A stretch of 64,000 nucleotides of DNA from Propionibacteriaceae bacterium AM104-82. GTDB taxonomy: Bacteria; Actinomycetota; Actinomycetes; Propionibacteriales; Propionibacteriaceae. Shown here piece by piece: positions 24,300-31,139 of the stretch (position 1 is the stretch's first letter; each line of letters opens with the position of its first letter). A program made the position numbers and the translations under genes. The stretch is taken from positions 62,001-126,000 of the forward strand of contig JAQDQK010000005.1 in NCBI GenBank assembly GCA_027658995.1. Reading direction: 5' to 3'. Under the pieces are notes generated by a model, which saw nothing but the letters and a program-made list of their open reading frames with translations, ran no database searches and was not told the DNA's origin.

Positions 24300-25589
24300 C
24301 TACTCCTCGTCCAGCAGCCAGACCTTGACGGCCTCGCCCGCGCGGACGGAGTCGACCGCCTCGTCCACCACGATCAGGGCGTTGGACGCGGCGAGTTCGC
24401 CGAGCGCGTGCGGCATCGACACGGGCGCGACCTGACGGACGCTTCCCTCGGACGTCACCCTGCCGCGGAGCAGGTGGAGTTGGCCGAGCATCGAGCGCAG
24501 CGACTGCGTCGCGATGGCCCTCACGGCGCGGTGCGAGGTGCCCGCGCCCATCAACTGGCGGATCATCGGCCGTGCGAACGCCTGGAAGGTCACGTAGGCG
24601 CTGACGGGGTTGCCGGGCAGCATCAGCATCGGGACGCGGTCCTCGCCGATCAGCCCGAAGGTCTGCATCCGGCCCGGCGACATCGCGACGTTGACCGAGT
24701 CGACCAGGCCGATGTCCTGCATGACGGCGGCGACCGCCTCGTAGTCCTCGCGCTTGCCGCCCGTCGTCGAGATGACGAGGTCGGCGCGGATCAGTTGGTC
24801 GGTGACGACCTGCTTGATGGCCGCGGGGTCATTGGAGTGGACGGCGACGCGGAACACGGTCGCACCGACAGCTCGGGCGGCAGCGGCGATCATGAACGAG
24901 TTGGCGTCGGCGCTCTGGCCGTGGCCGATCTCGTCGCCCGGGTCGACGAGGTGTTCGCCCGAGCTGACCACCACGACGCGCGGGCGGGGGCGCACCATCA
25001 CCTTGTCGATGCCTGCGCCGGCCAGCAGGCCGATGGCACGGTCGTCGAGGGTGTCGCCCTCGCTGAGCAGCCGGGTGCCCGCCTCGAGGTGCTCTCCCGC
25101 GGCCCGGGCGTACTCGCCCGCCGCGACCTTCTCCACGAGCCGCACGCGACCCTCGGTGAGGGTGCCGAACGTCGTCGGAAGCACCGCATTGGCGCCGCGC
25201 GGCAACACGTCGCCTGGCACCACGGCCACCGCGGCGCCGGCGGGGAGCCGGTCAGTGTCGCCCAGTTCGATCAGTTCGAGCGGCTCCGCGAGGTGTCCTT
25301 CGTCGTCGAGCAGGTCAGAGGCGCGCACCGCGTACCCCTCGACCTTCGCCGTGCTGTTCGGTGGGACGTTGATCATCGAGTCGATGTCCTCGCACACGAC
25401 CTGGTCCCAGGCGTCGAGCAGCGTCATGCCGAACGGCCTCAGCGGCTCGACGAGGCTCAGCAGGTAGGACGTGTGGTCCGCGACGCTGCGCAGCCCGGCC
25501 GCGTCGACGGCGGGCGGATCGGGAAGACGAGGCTCCTCCACCGGCTCTTCGACGACGGGCTCTTGCTTATTGCGGGCAAACCAAGCCAT
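24300..25589 (-). CDS. moeA: Molybdopterin molybdenumtransferase MoeA
   Basis: MoeA inserts molybdate into adenylylated molybdopterin. The 429-residue protein shows family landmarks: DAWDQVVCEDIDS, then the MoeA domain start STAKVEGYAVRASDL, GDVLPRGANAVLPTT, and the MPT-binding region VVVVSSGEHLVDPGDEIGHGQSADANSFM. It also has DLVISTTGGKREDYEAVA (usual TGGVSxGxxD, here TGGKREDYE) and MLMLPGNPVSAYVTFQAFARP. The altered TGG(V)S-like motif is worth noting. ATG 25589 is divergent from 5-FTHF cyclo-ligase with 12 bp between starts. TATCGT seven bases upstream suggests a leaderless mRNA. Confidence 0.88.
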   Translation of the reverse strand: MAWFARNKQEPVVEEPVEEPRLPDPPAVDAAGLRSVADHTSYLLSLVEPLRPFGMTLLDAWDQVVCEDIDSMINVPPNSTAKVEGYAVRASDLLDDEGHLAEPLELIELGDTDRLPAGAAVAVVPGDVLPRGANAVLPTTFGTLTEGRVRLVEKVAAGEYARAAGEHLEAGTRLLSEGDTLDDRAIGLLAGAGIDKVMVRPRPRVVVVSSGEHLVDPGDEIGHGQSADANSFMIAAAARAVGATVFRVAVHSNDPAAIKQVVTDQLIRADLVISTTGGKREDYEAVAAVMQDIGLVDSVNVAMSPGRMQTFGLIGEDRVPMLMLPGNPVSAYVTFQAFARPMIRQLMGAGTSHRAVRAIATQSLRSMLGQLHLLRGRVTSEGSVRQVAPVSMPHALGELAASNALIVVDEAVDSVRAGEAVKVWLLDEE

Positions 25590-25595
25590 GGGTCC

Positions 25596-25602
25596 TACGA
25601 TA
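25596..25602. promoter_or_regulatory. Overlapping bidirectional -10 elements for moeA and 5-FTHF cyclo-ligase
   Basis: Plus strand TACGAT (25596-25601) is followed by six bases and an ATG at 25608. Minus strand TATCGT (25602-25597) is followed by seven bases and the moeA ATG. Five bases are shared by both hexamers, so the two transcription starts should compete. Confidence 0.5.
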
Positions 25603-26174
25603 TGGCAATGGTCAGCCGACACCGGAAGGACTCGCTGCGAGCCGCCGTGTTGGCCCAGCGGGCCGCGCTCGCCCCGTCCGTCTGGACTGCGGAGGACCGC
25701 GCCCGCACCGAACATGTCCTCGCCCGGCTCGCCGGGCGGCCCGGCACCGTCGCGCTGTACGCCTCCCTGCCGGGCGAGCCCGGTACCACCGAGCTGATCG
25801 ATGCTCTGGCCGACGCTGGGTGGACGGTACTCCTTCCCGTGCTGCGGCGCCGCGTCGACTGGGCCGAGTTCGCCTCCTGGGGGCAGATGGTGCCCGGCTG
25901 GCGAGACATCCCCGAACCGAACGGCCGGCGACTCGGACCGGAGGCGCTCGCCCGCGCCGACTTGGTCCTGGTCTCCGCCCTGAGCGTCGGCATGGACGGG
26001 TCCAGGCTCGGCACCGGCGGCGGCTGGTACGACCGGGCTCTGCCGTCGCGCAGACCCGGCACCCCGGTCGTCGCCCTGTCCCGCGGGGCCGAGGTCGTCG
26101 CCACCGTGCCGATGGAGGAACACGACGTCGCGGTCCAAGGCGTTGTCACCGAGACGGACTGGGTCGATCTTTGA
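25602..26174 (+). CDS. 5-formyltetrahydrofolate cyclo-ligase
   Basis: This enzyme converts 5-formyl-THF to 5,10-methenyl-THF with ATP in one-carbon metabolism. It has about 190 residues, the normal length. The N-terminus RKDSLRAAVLAQRAAL is the usual K-R helix. VALYASLPGEPGTTELI and the C-terminal ATP/folate motif LGTGGGWYDRALP (about residues 138-150) are diagnostic. Starts at 25602 or 25608 are both in frame; 25608 fits a leaderless start from TACGAT. An adjacent FmdB zinc-ribbon gene follows on the same strand. Confidence 0.92.
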   Translation: MAMVSRHRKDSLRAAVLAQRAALAPSVWTAEDRARTEHVLARLAGRPGTVALYASLPGEPGTTELIDALADAGWTVLLPVLRRRVDWAEFASWGQMVPGWRDIPEPNGRRLGPEALARADLVLVSALSVGMDGSRLGTGGGWYDRALPSRRPGTPVVALSRGAEVVATVPMEEHDVAVQGVVTETDWVDL

Positions 26175-26223
26175 GCGCTGAACTATCATGGAACGGTCAC
26201 CCCCCGCTGAAGAAAGCCGATCC

Positions 26224-26508
26224 ATGCCCACGTACCAGTACCGCTGCACCAACTGCGGCAACGAGCTCGAGGCTGTGCAGAAGTTCTCGGACCCCGCGCT
26301 GACCGTGTGCCCCGAGTGCGAGGGTGAGCTCCGCAAGGTCTTCAGCGCCGTCGGCGTCGTCTTCAAGGGATCCGGCTTCTACCGCACCGACTCGCGCAAG
26401 TCGTCGTCGCTGCCCGCCTCGGACAAGAAGTCCGACACCCCGGCTGCCAAGCCCGCCAAGACCGAGTCCGCGCCCGCCGCGTCCGCTCCCCAGGCGAAGT
26501 CGGCCTGA
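26224..26508 (+). CDS. FmdB family zinc-ribbon protein
   Basis: The 94-residue protein opens with MPTYQYRCTNCG and has a second pair CPECEGEL, giving a CxxC-x23-CxxC zinc ribbon at residues 8-34. The C-terminal half is a disordered Lys/Ala/Ser/Pro tail. FmdB-type regulators have no settled function. ATG 26224 is the conserved MPxYxY start. It lies 49 bp after the cyclo-ligase gene, and a TATCAT hexamer in the gap suggests its own promoter. Confidence 0.9.
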   Translation: MPTYQYRCTNCGNELEAVQKFSDPALTVCPECEGELRKVFSAVGVVFKGSGFYRTDSRKSSSLPASDKKSDTPAAKPAKTESAPAASAPQAKSA

Positions 26509-26557
26509 CCCTGTTCGCCACGCGCTGAGCTGGCACACCCCTGAGCTGAGCCGACCA

Positions 26558-26740
26558 CCGTTCCCTGAGCCGACCACCGTTTCCTGAGCCTGTCGAAGGG
26601 TCCGCAACCACTGCTCGACCTTCGGACGTCTCGACAAGCTCGACGAACGAACCCCACAGCCACCGCCGACTCTCGGACGTCTCGACAAGCTCGACGAACG
26701 AACGACCGCAACCACCGCTCGGTGCCCGGACGTCTCGACC
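26558..26740 (+). repeat. REP-like inverted repeat cluster
   Basis: In the 412-bp gene-free stretch 26509-26920 one left arm (GAGCCTGTCGAAGGGTCC, near 26586-26603) faces two full right arms beginning GGACGTCTCGACAAGCTCG (26624 and 26675), plus a truncated one near 26728. The arms are imperfect inverted complements of each other. The pattern resembles palindromic REP/BIME elements. The rest of the gap holds the 80-bp element copy 4 and no gene. Confidence 0.75.
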
Positions 26741-26757
26741 TGGGCCCGGCCGCTTGT

Positions 26758-26837
26758 TTGAGCATGTTTGGTTTCTCGTTGCCGTTCGGGCCGCGGTTGA
26801 ACGTTCCAATCGCAAACGAGCTACCAAACATGCTCAA
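26758..26837 (-). repeat. 80-bp inverted-terminus element, copy 4
   Basis: The 15-bp termini TTGAGCATGTTTGGT / complement are the same subtype as copy 3. GAACGTTC at 26799-26806 is 31 bases from the right end, so this copy is in reverse orientation. Copies 4 and 5 also share the flank GGCCAGACC just outside the right terminus. Confidence 0.85.
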
Positions 26838-26920
26838 GGCCAGACCGTCCAGCAGGAGTATCGACCGGCCTTGCCCTGTGGATAGTGGGAATTCCACCCA
26901 GCCGCGGCGGATGACGGGGC

Positions 26921-27541
26921 ATGCGACGCATTGCCACCTCCATCGTCACCTTCGTCTCCTGGCACCGGCGCGCCATCGGCGCGTTGCTGGCCGCCGCCTC
27001 CGTCCTGCTGCTCGCCGAGGCGCTAAGGACGCCTGTCGAGACCGTCGACGCGGTCGTCACCACCGCCGCGCTGCCGGCCGGGCACATCCTCACCGCCGCG
27101 GACGTGGAGGTGAGAGGGCTGCCACCCGGGGCGCTGCCCGACCAGGCGCTCGCCTCGCCCGACGAGGCGGTCGGGCGCACACTCGCGGCACCTGTCAGCG
27201 GCGGCAGCGTGCTGCAGCCTGGTTCCCTCGCCAACGACCACCGGGCGGCAGAGGGTCGTGCGATCGTGCCGATCGCGGTCTCCGACGACGGGCTGCGGGC
27301 GCTGCTCTCCCCTGGCGACAGGGTCTCCTTGGTGACCCAAGGCCCCGACTCGATGGTCGTACTCTGCTCCGACGCGCTGATCGTGGCGCTGCCCTCAGGA
27401 CCGGACGCTGCGGGCCGACTGGCGGACGCCACCCAACGCCCCTCGACGATGATCCTCGTCGACGTGCCGCGCGAGGATGCGGCCAACGTCGCGACGTTCG
27501 GACAGGGGGTCGGGGTCAGTGTGATTTTGGGCACGGTGTAG
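26921..27541 (+). CDS. SAF domain (CpaB/RcpC-like) membrane-anchored protein
   Basis: The 206-residue protein has a single TM at about residues 18-36, then VVTTAALPAGHILTAADVEVRGLP, which is the SAF fold opening also found in CpaB/RcpC pilus assembly proteins. RVSLVTQG and the VDVPREDAANVATF end match the RcpC/CpaB second domain. No pilus genes are adjacent, so a Flp-pilus role is only a family inference. It is placed between fmdB and mscL, an order often seen in actinobacteria. Confidence 0.8.
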   Translation: MRRIATSIVTFVSWHRRAIGALLAAASVLLLAEALRTPVETVDAVVTTAALPAGHILTAADVEVRGLPPGALPDQALASPDEAVGRTLAAPVSGGSVLQPGSLANDHRAAEGRAIVPIAVSDDGLRALLSPGDRVSLVTQGPDSMVVLCSDALIVALPSGPDAAGRLADATQRPSTMILVDVPREDAANVATFGQGVGVSVILGTV

Positions 27542-27684
27542 GGTTGCGGGGCCGAAGGGTGTTGCCACGGCCCCTTTGATCGTTATATATTTCTTCGCGG
27601 TCAATTGCTGGCCCACCCGTGCTGCCCTCTTGCAGCGCCGGGCAAATCCCCCGCCACGGCGAGGCACACAGAAAGACACTTCAT

Positions 27685-28050
27685 ATGAAGGGTTTCAAGG
27701 AATTCCTGCTGCGCGGCAACCTCGTTGAGTTGGCCGTCGCCTTCGTCATCGGCGGCGCGTTCGCCACCGTCGTCGAGGCCTTCACCACGATGTTCATGGA
27801 CATCCTCGGCAAGGCCGGCGGCACGCCGGACTTCTCCGCCTGGAAGCCGGGCGGCGTCAGCGTCGGCGTGTTCCTGACCGCGCTCGTCGCGTTCGTGATC
27901 ATGGCCGCCATCGTCTACTTCGGCGTCGTGCTCCCCTACAACAAGGCAAAGGCGCGCTTCGAGAAGCCCGTCGAGGAAGAGGCCGCGGCTCCCACCACCG
28001 AGGAACTGCTCGTCGAGATCCGCGACGTGCTGAAGACCCAGCGCAACTGA
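27685..28050 (+). CDS. mscL: Large-conductance mechanosensitive channel MscL
   Basis: The 121-residue pore protein releases solutes during hypo-osmotic shock. The N-terminal helix is MKGFKEFLLRGNLVELAVAF, followed by the gating TM1 segment VIGGAFATVVEAFTTMFM. TM2 is VFLTALVAFVIMAAIVYFGVV and the C-terminal helix starts PTTEELLVEIRDVLK. ATG 27685 is chosen because it gives the canonical MKGFKEF start. A 143-bp leader separates it from the SAF gene, with an AT-rich stretch (TTATATATTT near 27584) that could be a promoter and a short GCTGC/GCAGC hairpin. Confidence 0.96.
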   Translation: MKGFKEFLLRGNLVELAVAFVIGGAFATVVEAFTTMFMDILGKAGGTPDFSAWKPGGVSVGVFLTALVAFVIMAAIVYFGVVLPYNKAKARFEKPVEEEAAAPTTEELLVEIRDVLKTQRN

Positions 28051-28065
28051 GCCACCTCAGAGATT

Positions 28066-28096
28066 CGGGGCGTCCCTTCGGGGGCGCCCCGTTTTT
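28066..28096 (+). terminator. Rho-independent terminator of mscL
   Basis: An 11-bp stem CGGGGCGTCCC / GGGGCGCCCCG (one G:U-type mismatch) capped by a TTCG tetraloop is followed by five Ts. The rest of the gap to 28398 (about 300 bp) shows no convincing gene on either strand and no repeat. Confidence 0.88.
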
Positions 28097-28398
28097 CATG
28101 CCCTGACCTGCGCCCGCCACGCCGGCCACCGTCGGCCCCCGCAACGAGCACGAAGCGCAACCTCGGGATGGCGGCACCGCCTCGCCCACGACCCGGCGTC
28201 GGGGGCACAACCGAGCCGCCCCGGTCGAGCACAGCCCGGTGTGGAACAGAGCCGCGCGGCACGTTCTCTTGCGACGCGATCGGCCGATGCGTCGACGTCG
28301 GTGCGGAGCGCCCGCCCATCGGACGGCCGCGCGTCACACGGGCATCGAGCGACGATCGGCGCCCGGTCCGCCGCCACACTGCTCCCCCATCTCGGGCT

Positions 28399-28740
28399 TC
28401 AGCCCCAGTGGGGTGGCCGGTCGTCGGCGAGTCGCTGCTCGTCCCTGGTGAGCGGCCGGATCGCCTGCCTGGCGGCGGTCAGCCCATCGAGACCGAGGTC
28501 CCGCCGCGCCTCGGCGAGGGCGGCGTCGAAACGCGCGAAACCGATGGCGCGCCGCTCATCGAGCGGAACGGCGAAGGGCCAGGGTCGCATCTCCTCCTGG
28601 CAGCGATGCCTGAGGTCGGCGAGGCTCGAACGGTCGAACCCGGCCCGGGCCAACGCCACCTCGAGCCCCTCGTCACCGACGGGGAGCCGCTGGCCGGTCA
28701 GGGCGAGGGTCAGTGCCTCGGCCAGGTCGACGTCAGTCAC
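28399..28740 (-). CDS. Uncharacterised small protein overlapping the UGPase gene
   Basis: The 113-residue frame starts at a GTG (28740-28738) that overlaps the last codons of the UGPase gene by 8 bp, suggesting translational coupling. The sequence looks like a real helical protein: LAEALTLALTGQRLPVGDEGLEVALARAGF, then LDERRAIGFARFDAALAEARRDLGL. I do not recognise a family. A regulatory or accessory role to the UGPase is a guess from position alone. It ends near PPHWG with no signal or TM segment. Confidence 0.5.
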   Translation of the reverse strand: MTDVDLAEALTLALTGQRLPVGDEGLEVALARAGFDRSSLADLRHRCQEEMRPWPFAVPLDERRAIGFARFDAALAEARRDLGLDGLTAARQAIRPLTRDEQRLADDRPPHWG

Positions 28741-30112
28741 CGAGGTGCGTGCCGACCGGGATCGTCGCGGGGCCGCCCTCGTCGAGCAGTTCGACGTCAC
28801 CGGTCACCACGATGCCCGGCTCGAAGGTCCAGTCGCCCGTGACCTTGAGCGAGGACGCCTTGCGCAGCGACGGCGCGGACGGGATCCGGCGGCTGAACTC
28901 GTCGACAAGCTTGTAGTAGCGCGAGTCGAGCGCGATCTCGGGGGTCGACTCGGTGGTGGCGACCAGCTTGCCCTCGGAGGTCAGCGAGTACACGTCGGAG
29001 CGCAGCAGCAGCAGTTCGTTGGTGGTCTTGACGGGAAGGAACCGGTCGCGGCCGACGCAGATCGCGGTGGCGCCCTCGAACACCTCGATCGCGGCGCCCA
29101 TCGCGGACTCGATCTGGATCACCGGCGTCGAGGACGAGTCGCCCGGGTCGACAGTCTTCTCGTTGCGGATCAGCGGAAGGCCGAGCACCGAGTTGCGCTC
29201 GGTGAGCGCGGCCCGCAACGCAACCAGGTCGAACCACAGGTTGTTGGTGTGGAAGAACGGGTGACGGTGCTCGTCTGTGAAGTAGTCCATCTCCTCGGCT
29301 GCCGTCTGGGCCGTGTCGCGCAGGATCAACTGCCCGTCCTCCTTGCGGATCGCGAGGTGGCCACCCTTCTTGTCGTTGATCGTGCGGCGGCACAGCTCGG
29401 CGGCGTAGGGGGCGCCCGACTGCGCGAACCAGCCGGCGATGGTGGCGTTGGGCGCGGCGCCCAGGTTGTCGCCGTTGGAGACGCAGGCGTAACGGAAGCC
29501 GTGCTCGATGAGCTTGTCGAGCGCGCCGGAGCCTTCGAGGGCGGGGTACAGGTCGCCGTGACCGGGCGGGCACCACTCGAGCGTGGGGTCGTCGGGCCAC
29601 TCGACAGGCGTCAGGTCGTCGGAGCGCAGCTTGGGTTCCTTGCTCTGCACGAAGCTGAGCGGAAGGTCCTCGACGCACAGTTCCGGGTACTTGGCGAGGT
29701 ATTCGAGGGTGTCGTCCTCGGTGCGGAAGGAGTTCATCAGCAGCAGGGGGAGGCGCGCGTCGTAGCGTTCCCGCGCCGCGAGCACCTGCCGGGCGATCAG
29801 GTCGAGGAAGTTCATGCCGTCACGGACCTTGAGCAGGGTCTTGGCCTTGTCGAGGCCCATCGACGTGCCGAGGCCGCCGTTGAGCTTGATGATGACGGTC
29901 TTCCCGATCGCCTCGCGGGCCTGGGCATCGGTGATGTCGACGTCCGCCAGCATCGGCGGATCGAGGAGCGGCTCGATGGTGTCCTCCCGGATGACCCCGG
30001 TGGCGCCGGATTCGAGGAGCTCGTAGAAGCGCGAGAACACCTCGATCGCGGGTGCGGACACTCCGGCGTCGAGCATCTTCTGACGGGCGGCTTCCAGACC
30101 GGCTGCAGACAC
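28733..30112 (-). CDS. UTP-glucose-1-phosphate uridylyltransferase, UGP2 (eukaryote-like) type
   Basis: The 459-residue protein makes UDP-glucose from UTP and glucose 1-phosphate. It belongs to the long, eukaryote-like UGPase family rather than GalU. The nucleotide-binding motif is VIIKLNGGLGTSMGLDKAKTLL (about residues 72-93). LLLMNSFRTEDDT, EWCPPGHGDLYPAL and SNGDNLGAAPNATIAGW are active-site landmarks. The C-terminus is a left-handed beta-helix-like SLKVTGDWTFEPGIVVTGD. The start is GTG 30112 with an AAGGGAAAG ribosome site. It is divergent from the ApbE-like gene. Confidence 0.9.
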   Translation of the reverse strand: MSAAGLEAARQKMLDAGVSAPAIEVFSRFYELLESGATGVIREDTIEPLLDPPMLADVDITDAQAREAIGKTVIIKLNGGLGTSMGLDKAKTLLKVRDGMNFLDLIARQVLAARERYDARLPLLLMNSFRTEDDTLEYLAKYPELCVEDLPLSFVQSKEPKLRSDDLTPVEWPDDPTLEWCPPGHGDLYPALEGSGALDKLIEHGFRYACVSNGDNLGAAPNATIAGWFAQSGAPYAAELCRRTINDKKGGHLAIRKEDGQLILRDTAQTAAEEMDYFTDEHRHPFFHTNNLWFDLVALRAALTERNSVLGLPLIRNEKTVDPGDSSSTPVIQIESAMGAAIEVFEGATAICVGRDRFLPVKTTNELLLLRSDVYSLTSEGKLVATTESTPEIALDSRYYKLVDEFSRRIPSAPSLRKASSLKVTGDWTFEPGIVVTGDVELLDEGGPATIPVGTHLGD

Positions 30113-30240
30113 AGGTACTTTCCCTTCACGAGCGAACGCGTTCGATCCTAACGGCCCCCAGGCCAGAGGTGAATCCGCTCACCCATTCGGGCGCAGTTGC
30201 GCTCACACACGCCACCCATGTGACTCACAGCCTGCTCACA

Positions 30241-30258
30241 GACTCGATTGGTTGAGTC
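30241..30258. promoter_or_regulatory. GACTC-N8-GAGTC palindrome before the ApbE-like gene
   Basis: An inverted repeat with an 8-base spacer lies 36 bp before the ApbE-like ATG, in the 181-bp divergent gap. It could be an operator. No cognate regulator is identifiable here. Confidence 0.3.
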
Positions 30259-30293
30259 GGAACATGCCTGATCCCGACCGGAAGGACCCGACG

Positions 30294-31139
30294 ATGGGTC
30301 GTTACCCGCACGAAGCCACCTTCACCGTCATGGGCCTCGACTGCCTCGTCATCACCACCGAGCCCGAGGAACTCTTCCCCGCCATCGACGAGGTCATCGC
30401 GACGGTCAACGCGCTTGCGGCCACCACCTCGCTCGACCTGCACGGCTCCGAGGTGTCGCGGCTCGGCAGGCTCGCGCGCTTCGCGGAGATCACCGTCCCG
30501 GCAAGCGATGCGCTGATCGACTACCTGCGCGCCGCGCTGTGGGCGGCCGACCTGACCGGCGGCCTCGTCGACCCCACCGTCGGGTCGCTCGCCTCCGAGG
30601 ATCAGCCGTACGGCTGGGAGCGGATCGTGCTCGGCGAGGGCACCGTGACGCTGCCCCGCGGCTGCGTCCTCGACCTCAGCGCCACCGCTCCGGCCCGCGC
30701 CGCCGACCTGCTGGTGCAGCGACTCGCGGAGGAGCATCGGGGCGGTTTCCTGGTCAGCATCGGCGGGGACATGGCCGTCGCGGGCGACCATCCGGATGAA
30801 GGGTGGCGGATCCCCGTCACGAGCCCCACCGGCAAGACGCTGCAACTGGTCTCGACGACCCGCGCGGCGCTTGCCCGCTCTGCCGCCGCCGCAACGGAGG
30901 GCGCGACCGCGGTGGTCGACCCGCGCACCGGAGACGTCGCCGACGGGGTCTGGACTCAGGTGACGGTCGCGGCGGGCAGCGCGCTTGAGGCCAACGCCTG
31001 GGCCACTGCCTCCGTGGTGCTCGGCGAGCGGGCGCCCGACTGGCTCACGCACTTCGGCGTGCCCGCGCGGCTTGAGCGTCGCACCGGCACGACCCGGTTC
31101 ACGCAGGGCTGGCCGCACCCCCGCCTGGTCGCCGCTTAG
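30294..31139 (+). CDS. ApbE-like FAD:protein FMN transferase
   Basis: The 281-residue protein is a divergent ApbE. It shows the sequence of family segments: a helix with EEL FPAIDEVIATVNALAA, SEVSRL, LDLSATAPARAADLLV in place of the usual DLGGIAKGYA region, and FLVSIGGDMAVAG matching the conserved GGD. TAVVDPRTG corresponds to the metal-binding HIxDPRTG but lacks the His. ApbE transfers FMN from FAD onto Thr of extracytoplasmic electron-transfer proteins. No signal peptide is seen. ATG 30294 follows GAAGGA. The altered motifs leave activity uncertain. It converges on the nirK fusion gene with a 4-bp overlap. Confidence 0.75.
   Translation: MGRYPHEATFTVMGLDCLVITTEPEELFPAIDEVIATVNALAATTSLDLHGSEVSRLGRLARFAEITVPASDALIDYLRAALWAADLTGGLVDPTVGSLASEDQPYGWERIVLGEGTVTLPRGCVLDLSATAPARAADLLVQRLAEEHRGGFLVSIGGDMAVAGDHPDEGWRIPVTSPTGKTLQLVSTTRAALARSAAAATEGATAVVDPRTGDVADGVWTQVTVAAGSALEANAWATASVVLGERAPDWLTHFGVPARLERRTGTTRFTQGWPHPRLVAA

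Noticed and set aside
24408-25601. A long in-frame extension of the cyclo-ligase gene upstream of 25602
   Set aside because: It runs antisense through moeA and does not resemble protein; the cyclo-ligase begins at 25602 or 25608.
27542-27684. A riboswitch in the mscL leader
   Set aside because: I compared it from memory with the c-di-AMP (ydaO) and other motifs and could not match the conserved blocks; only a weak hairpin and a promoter-like AT patch are visible.
28097-28398. Short minus- and plus-strand frames between mscL and the small gene
   Set aside because: They are Arg/Ala/Pro-rich with no domain, start context or partner.
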